From positions 1 to 44,408 of the forward strand of contig NZ_JASZYS010000026.1 of the NCBI RefSeq assembly GCF_030316845.1: a DNA stretch of 44,408 nucleotides, written 5' to 3'. Positions 42,096 to 44,408 of this stretch are shown one piece after another. The first letter of the stretch is position 1. Every line of letters starts with the position of its first letter. The position numbers and the translations under genes were made by a program. Source of the DNA: Variovorax davisae. Lineage in GTDB: Bacteria > Pseudomonadota > Gammaproteobacteria > Burkholderiales > Burkholderiaceae_C. The notes beneath the pieces are model-generated. The model was given only the letters and a program-made list of their open reading frames with translations, made no database searches and was not told the origin of the DNA.

Positions 42096-43043
42096 ATGAC
42101 CGAAGCCTTCACCCAAGCCCCCGCCCTTTGCGGGCCGTGGCGCCAGCCGCGACAGATGCTCGCCGAGCAGCGCTACGACGGCCACAAGTCGATCCACGAC
42201 GATGCCATGGCCGAGGGGCTGGGGCTGCGCGCCGGTCCGATCGAAGGGCCGACCCATTTCAGCCAGTTCGACCCCCTGCTGCACCACGTGTTCGGCCAGG
42301 CCTGGTTCGAAAGCGGATGCATCAGCGCGCACTACCAGAACATGGTGGTCGAAGGCGAGGAGGTGCGGGCCTTCGTCGAGCGCGACCCCTCGCAGCAGCG
42401 CTTCGTGCGCCTGCATGCGGAGAAGCGCGACGGCACGCCGGTGCTGACCGGCACCGCGTCCATCGGCGACGCCACGGGCCTGCCCCACGAGCTGCAGTTG
42501 CGCATCGCCAAGCTCCGGCCGCCGACGGCGCTGGTCATCAACCGCGACCTCCGGGTCGGGCAGCGCGGGGCGGTGGTCGAGAAAGTTCGCATGGGCTTCG
42601 ACACCCACATGGGCGACCACTATCCCTTCACGCTGGCCGACAAGCTGAAGGTCATCACCGAGCCGAGCCCTTGGTACACGCGGGAGTCGGGCGGCGAGTC
42701 GCCCTGGGGCCGGCCGATCATCCCGACCGAAATGATCAGCGTGCTGCTCGGCGCCACCTCGGCGCAGTCGGGCCTGAGCGGACGCAAGCCGGCGGTCGGC
42801 CTGTTCGCCGGCCAGGAGATCCGGCTGGTGAACGGTCCGCTTTTCGTCGACCAGGACTACGAACTCGAGCGCGAGATCATCGCGCTCAGCGAAAGCGCCC
42901 GCACCGAATCGGTCTGGGTGCGCACCCGCGTGTACGACGCGGCCACGCGCGTGCTGGTGGCCGAGATGATCCTGAACGGGGCGGTGATGAAGGCGTCCTT
43001 CCCGGGGTATGAGAGCGAGGCGCGCGCGCTGCCGGGCGCTTGA
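42096..43043 (+). CDS. Hypothetical protein, probably double-hotdog (MaoC-like) (315 aa)
   Basis: The N-terminal half has a hotdog/MaoC-like signature: GLRAGPIEGPTHFSQFDPLLHHVFGQAWFESGCISAHYQNMVVEGEEVRAFV, then a strand TPVLTGTASIGD. The second half repeats a similar order (PTEMISVLLGATSAQ, LFAGQEIRLVNGPLFVDQDYELEREIIALS, RTESVWVRTRVYD). Such proteins act on acyl-CoA-like thioesters, but the catalytic Asp/His pair is not certain here. There is no signal peptide. It is followed by the hydrolase gene at 43097. Confidence 0.6.
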   Translation: MTEAFTQAPALCGPWRQPRQMLAEQRYDGHKSIHDDAMAEGLGLRAGPIEGPTHFSQFDPLLHHVFGQAWFESGCISAHYQNMVVEGEEVRAFVERDPSQQRFVRLHAEKRDGTPVLTGTASIGDATGLPHELQLRIAKLRPPTALVINRDLRVGQRGAVVEKVRMGFDTHMGDHYPFTLADKLKVITEPSPWYTRESGGESPWGRPIIPTEMISVLLGATSAQSGLSGRKPAVGLFAGQEIRLVNGPLFVDQDYELEREIIALSESARTESVWVRTRVYDAATRVLVAEMILNGAVMKASFPGYESEARALPGA

Positions 43044-43096
43044 CGCGACGCTCGCCGCGCGCGCAACATGGGTCCGATCAACTCGGAGCGATGCCC

Positions 43097-43852
43097 ATGC
43101 AAATACAGCGCGAGGACTTTCCCGGCGCCGACGGCCAACGCCTGGCAGCGCGGCTCGACACCCCGGACGGCCCCGTGCGGGCCTTCGCGCTCTTCGCCCA
43201 TTGCTTTACTTGCGGCAAGGACATCTTCGCTGCAAGTCGCATCGCGCAGACCTTGACGGAGCATGGCATCGGCGTGATGCGCTTCGACTTCACCGGCCTC
43301 GGCGCGAGCGAGGGTGAGTTCGCGAACACCAATTTCTCTTCCAACATCGCCGATCTGGTCGCGGCGGCCGAGCACCTGCGGCAACAGCACGAGGCACCCC
43401 GCCTGTTGATCGGCCACAGCCTGGGCGGCGCCGCCGTGCTGGCTTGCGCCTCACGGATGCCGGAAGTGCGGGCCGTGGCGACCCTGTGCGCGCCCAGTGA
43501 TCCTTCGCATGTCACGGGGCTGTTTCGCCAGAGCCTCGATGCGATCCAGTCCCAGGGCGAGGCCGAGGTGCAACTGGCGGGCCGGCCGTTCCGGATCAAG
43601 CGCGACTTTCTCGTCGACGTGGCCGCACACAGCCTGGACCAGAAGGTGGCCGCGCTCCGCAAGGCCCTGCTGGTGATGCATGCCCCATCCGACACGACAG
43701 TGGACATCTCGAACGCCACCAGCATCTACCTGGCGGCCAAGCATCCGAAGAGCTTCATCTCGCTGGACAAGGCCGATCATCTGCTGAGCCGCAAGGAAGA
43801 CGCCGTCTATGCCGCGAACCTGATCGCGACCTGGAGCCAGCACTATCTGTAG
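43097..43852 (+). CDS. Alpha/beta hydrolase (251 aa)
   Basis: GGAG at 43085 gives an 8-base spacing to ATG 43097 (MQIQREDF) but only two bases to ATG 43091, so 43097 is taken. The fold shows the oxyanion region FAHCFTCGKDIFAA, the nucleophile elbow IGHSLGGAAVL, an acidic residue in MHAPSDTTVDI and the His in LDKADHLLSRKED. This is the alpha/beta hydrolase part often found fused to OsmC in proteobacteria; the OsmC domain is absent here. The substrate is unknown. Confidence 0.85.
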   Translation: MQIQREDFPGADGQRLAARLDTPDGPVRAFALFAHCFTCGKDIFAASRIAQTLTEHGIGVMRFDFTGLGASEGEFANTNFSSNIADLVAAAEHLRQQHEAPRLLIGHSLGGAAVLACASRMPEVRAVATLCAPSDPSHVTGLFRQSLDAIQSQGEAEVQLAGRPFRIKRDFLVDVAAHSLDQKVAALRKALLVMHAPSDTTVDISNATSIYLAAKHPKSFISLDKADHLLSRKEDAVYAANLIATWSQHYL

Positions 43853-43853
43853 C

Positions 43854-43873
43854 CAGGCTCAGGCCGCAGCCTG
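43854..43873. terminator. Possible bidirectional hairpin between convergent genes
   Basis: CAGGCT and AGCCTG form a 6-bp stem around an 8-base loop in the 33-bp gap between two convergent genes. There is no clear T run, so termination is only suggested. Confidence 0.35.
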
Positions 43874-43885
43874 ATTCCGTCGACC

Positions 43886-44408
43886 TCAGGCGAGCGTGTA
43901 CGCCGTCTTCACGACAGTGAAGAACTCCTGCGCATACCGCCCCTGCTCCCGCGGCCCGTAGCTCGACCCCTTGCGCCCGCCGAAGGGCACGTGGTAGTCC
44001 ACCCCCGCCGTCGGCAGGTTGACCATCACCATGCCGGCCTGGCTGTGGCGCTTGAAGTGCGTCGCGTGCTTCAGCGAGGTGGTCGCGATGCCCGCCGACA
44101 GCCCGAACTCGGTGTCGTTGGCCGTGGCCAGCGCTTCCTCGTAGTTCTTCACCCGGATCACGCTCGCCACCGGCCCGAAGATCTCTTCCTTGTTGATGCG
44201 CATCGACGCGGCCGACTCGCTGAACAGCGCCGGCGACATGTAGTAGCCGTCGGTCTCGAGCTTGAGCCGCTCGCCGCCCGCGGCCAGCGTGGCGCCCTCG
44301 CCCTGGCCGATCGCGATGTATTCCAGGTCCTGCTCGAGCTGCGACTTCGAGGACACCGGACCGATGTCGGTGCCCTGCGCCAGCGCGTCGCCGACCTTGA
44401 TCTTCGCC
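43886..44408 (-). CDS. NAD(P)-dependent aldehyde dehydrogenase, C-terminal part
   Basis: The C-terminal third of an aldehyde dehydrogenase is cut by the window end. Family blocks are DIGPVSS, the cofactor/active-site block EEIFGPVASVIRVKNYEEALATAN, EFGLSAGIATTSLKHATHF, and the closing PFGGRKGSSYGPREQG and FFTVVKTAYT. The catalytic Cys lies beyond the window. It resembles the alpha-ketoglutaric semialdehyde (2,5-dioxovalerate) dehydrogenase branch, with GVDYHVPFGGRKGSSYGPREQG, but the substrate is not proven. Confidence 0.9.
   Translation of the reverse strand, partial: AKIKVGDALAQGTDIGPVSSKSQLEQDLEYIAIGQGEGATLAAGGERLKLETDGYYMSPALFSESAASMRINKEEIFGPVASVIRVKNYEEALATANDTEFGLSAGIATTSLKHATHFKRHSQAGMVMVNLPTAGVDYHVPFGGRKGSSYGPREQGRYAQEFFTVVKTAYTLA

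Noticed and set aside
41385..42620. Antisense frame across the DUF2383 and hotdog-like genes
   Set aside because: It is a shadow frame spanning two genes with recognisable plus-strand products.

Overview
The window is GC-rich DNA with Burkholderiales character, most likely Comamonadaceae such as Variovorax or a relative. The evidence is the imuA-imuB-dnaE2 mutagenesis cassette, a PE-LIG-POL type LigD, a TorF-type porin, DUF883 and DUF2383 stress proteins, and Liv-type ABC genes next to an aromatic O-demethylase. The genus is inference, not proof.

Layout. (1) 1-8.3 kb is an aromatic catabolism block: the end of livG, livF, a MarR regulator, a VanB-type reductase, a VanA-type Rieske oxygenase, glutathione-independent formaldehyde dehydrogenase (fdhA), a second MarR paralogue of identical length, and a secreted tannase/feruloyl-esterase lipoprotein behind its own sigma70-like promoter. 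Read together: the esterase frees phenolic acids outside the cytoplasm, the ABC transporter could import them, VanAB removes the O-methyl group as formaldehyde, and FdhA oxidises the formaldehyde. (2) 8.3-11.5 kb is a decayed, gene-poor stretch with an IS91-family transposase remnant, short direct repeats and a few small genes, one of them DUF3606. (3) 11.5-20.5 kb is a DNA-repair block: ligD split by an in-frame amber codon, a convergent SRAP (YedK/HMCES) gene, and imuA-imuB-dnaE2 behind a well-formed LexA box. (4) 20.7-26.0 kb is an accessory cluster of five leftward genes of poorly known function (106-aa protein, Phd-like protein, 203-aa protein, MbcA/ParS-like DUF2384 protein, AAA+ ATPase) and a divergent double-HTH Xre regulator. 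(5) 26.2-32.4 kb is visibly richer in A and T. It holds a truncated IS3-family (IS2-group) element and then a Tn7-like operon: a TnsA-like protein with an apparently altered active site, TnsB (D213, D317, E354), a TnsC/TniB-like ATPase broken by a -1 frameshift at a T7 run, TniQ/TnsD, and an extra small ORF. (6) 32.3-44.4 kb returns to high-GC chromosomal genes: a PaaI-type thioesterase whose 5' end has apparently been replaced, a DUF883 protein, a large cyclase-ATPase-TPR-LuxR fusion, a BBE-type flavoprotein, DUF4242, small envelope proteins, a LecA-like protein, a TorF porin, a DUF2383 protein, a hotdog-like protein, an alpha/beta hydrolase and the end of an aldehyde dehydrogenase.

The strongest candidates for something new are the Tn7-like element (dead-looking TnsA plus slippery-site TnsC) and the AAA+/DUF2384/Phd-like/Xre cluster beside it. 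No CRISPR array, rRNA or convincing tRNA was seen.
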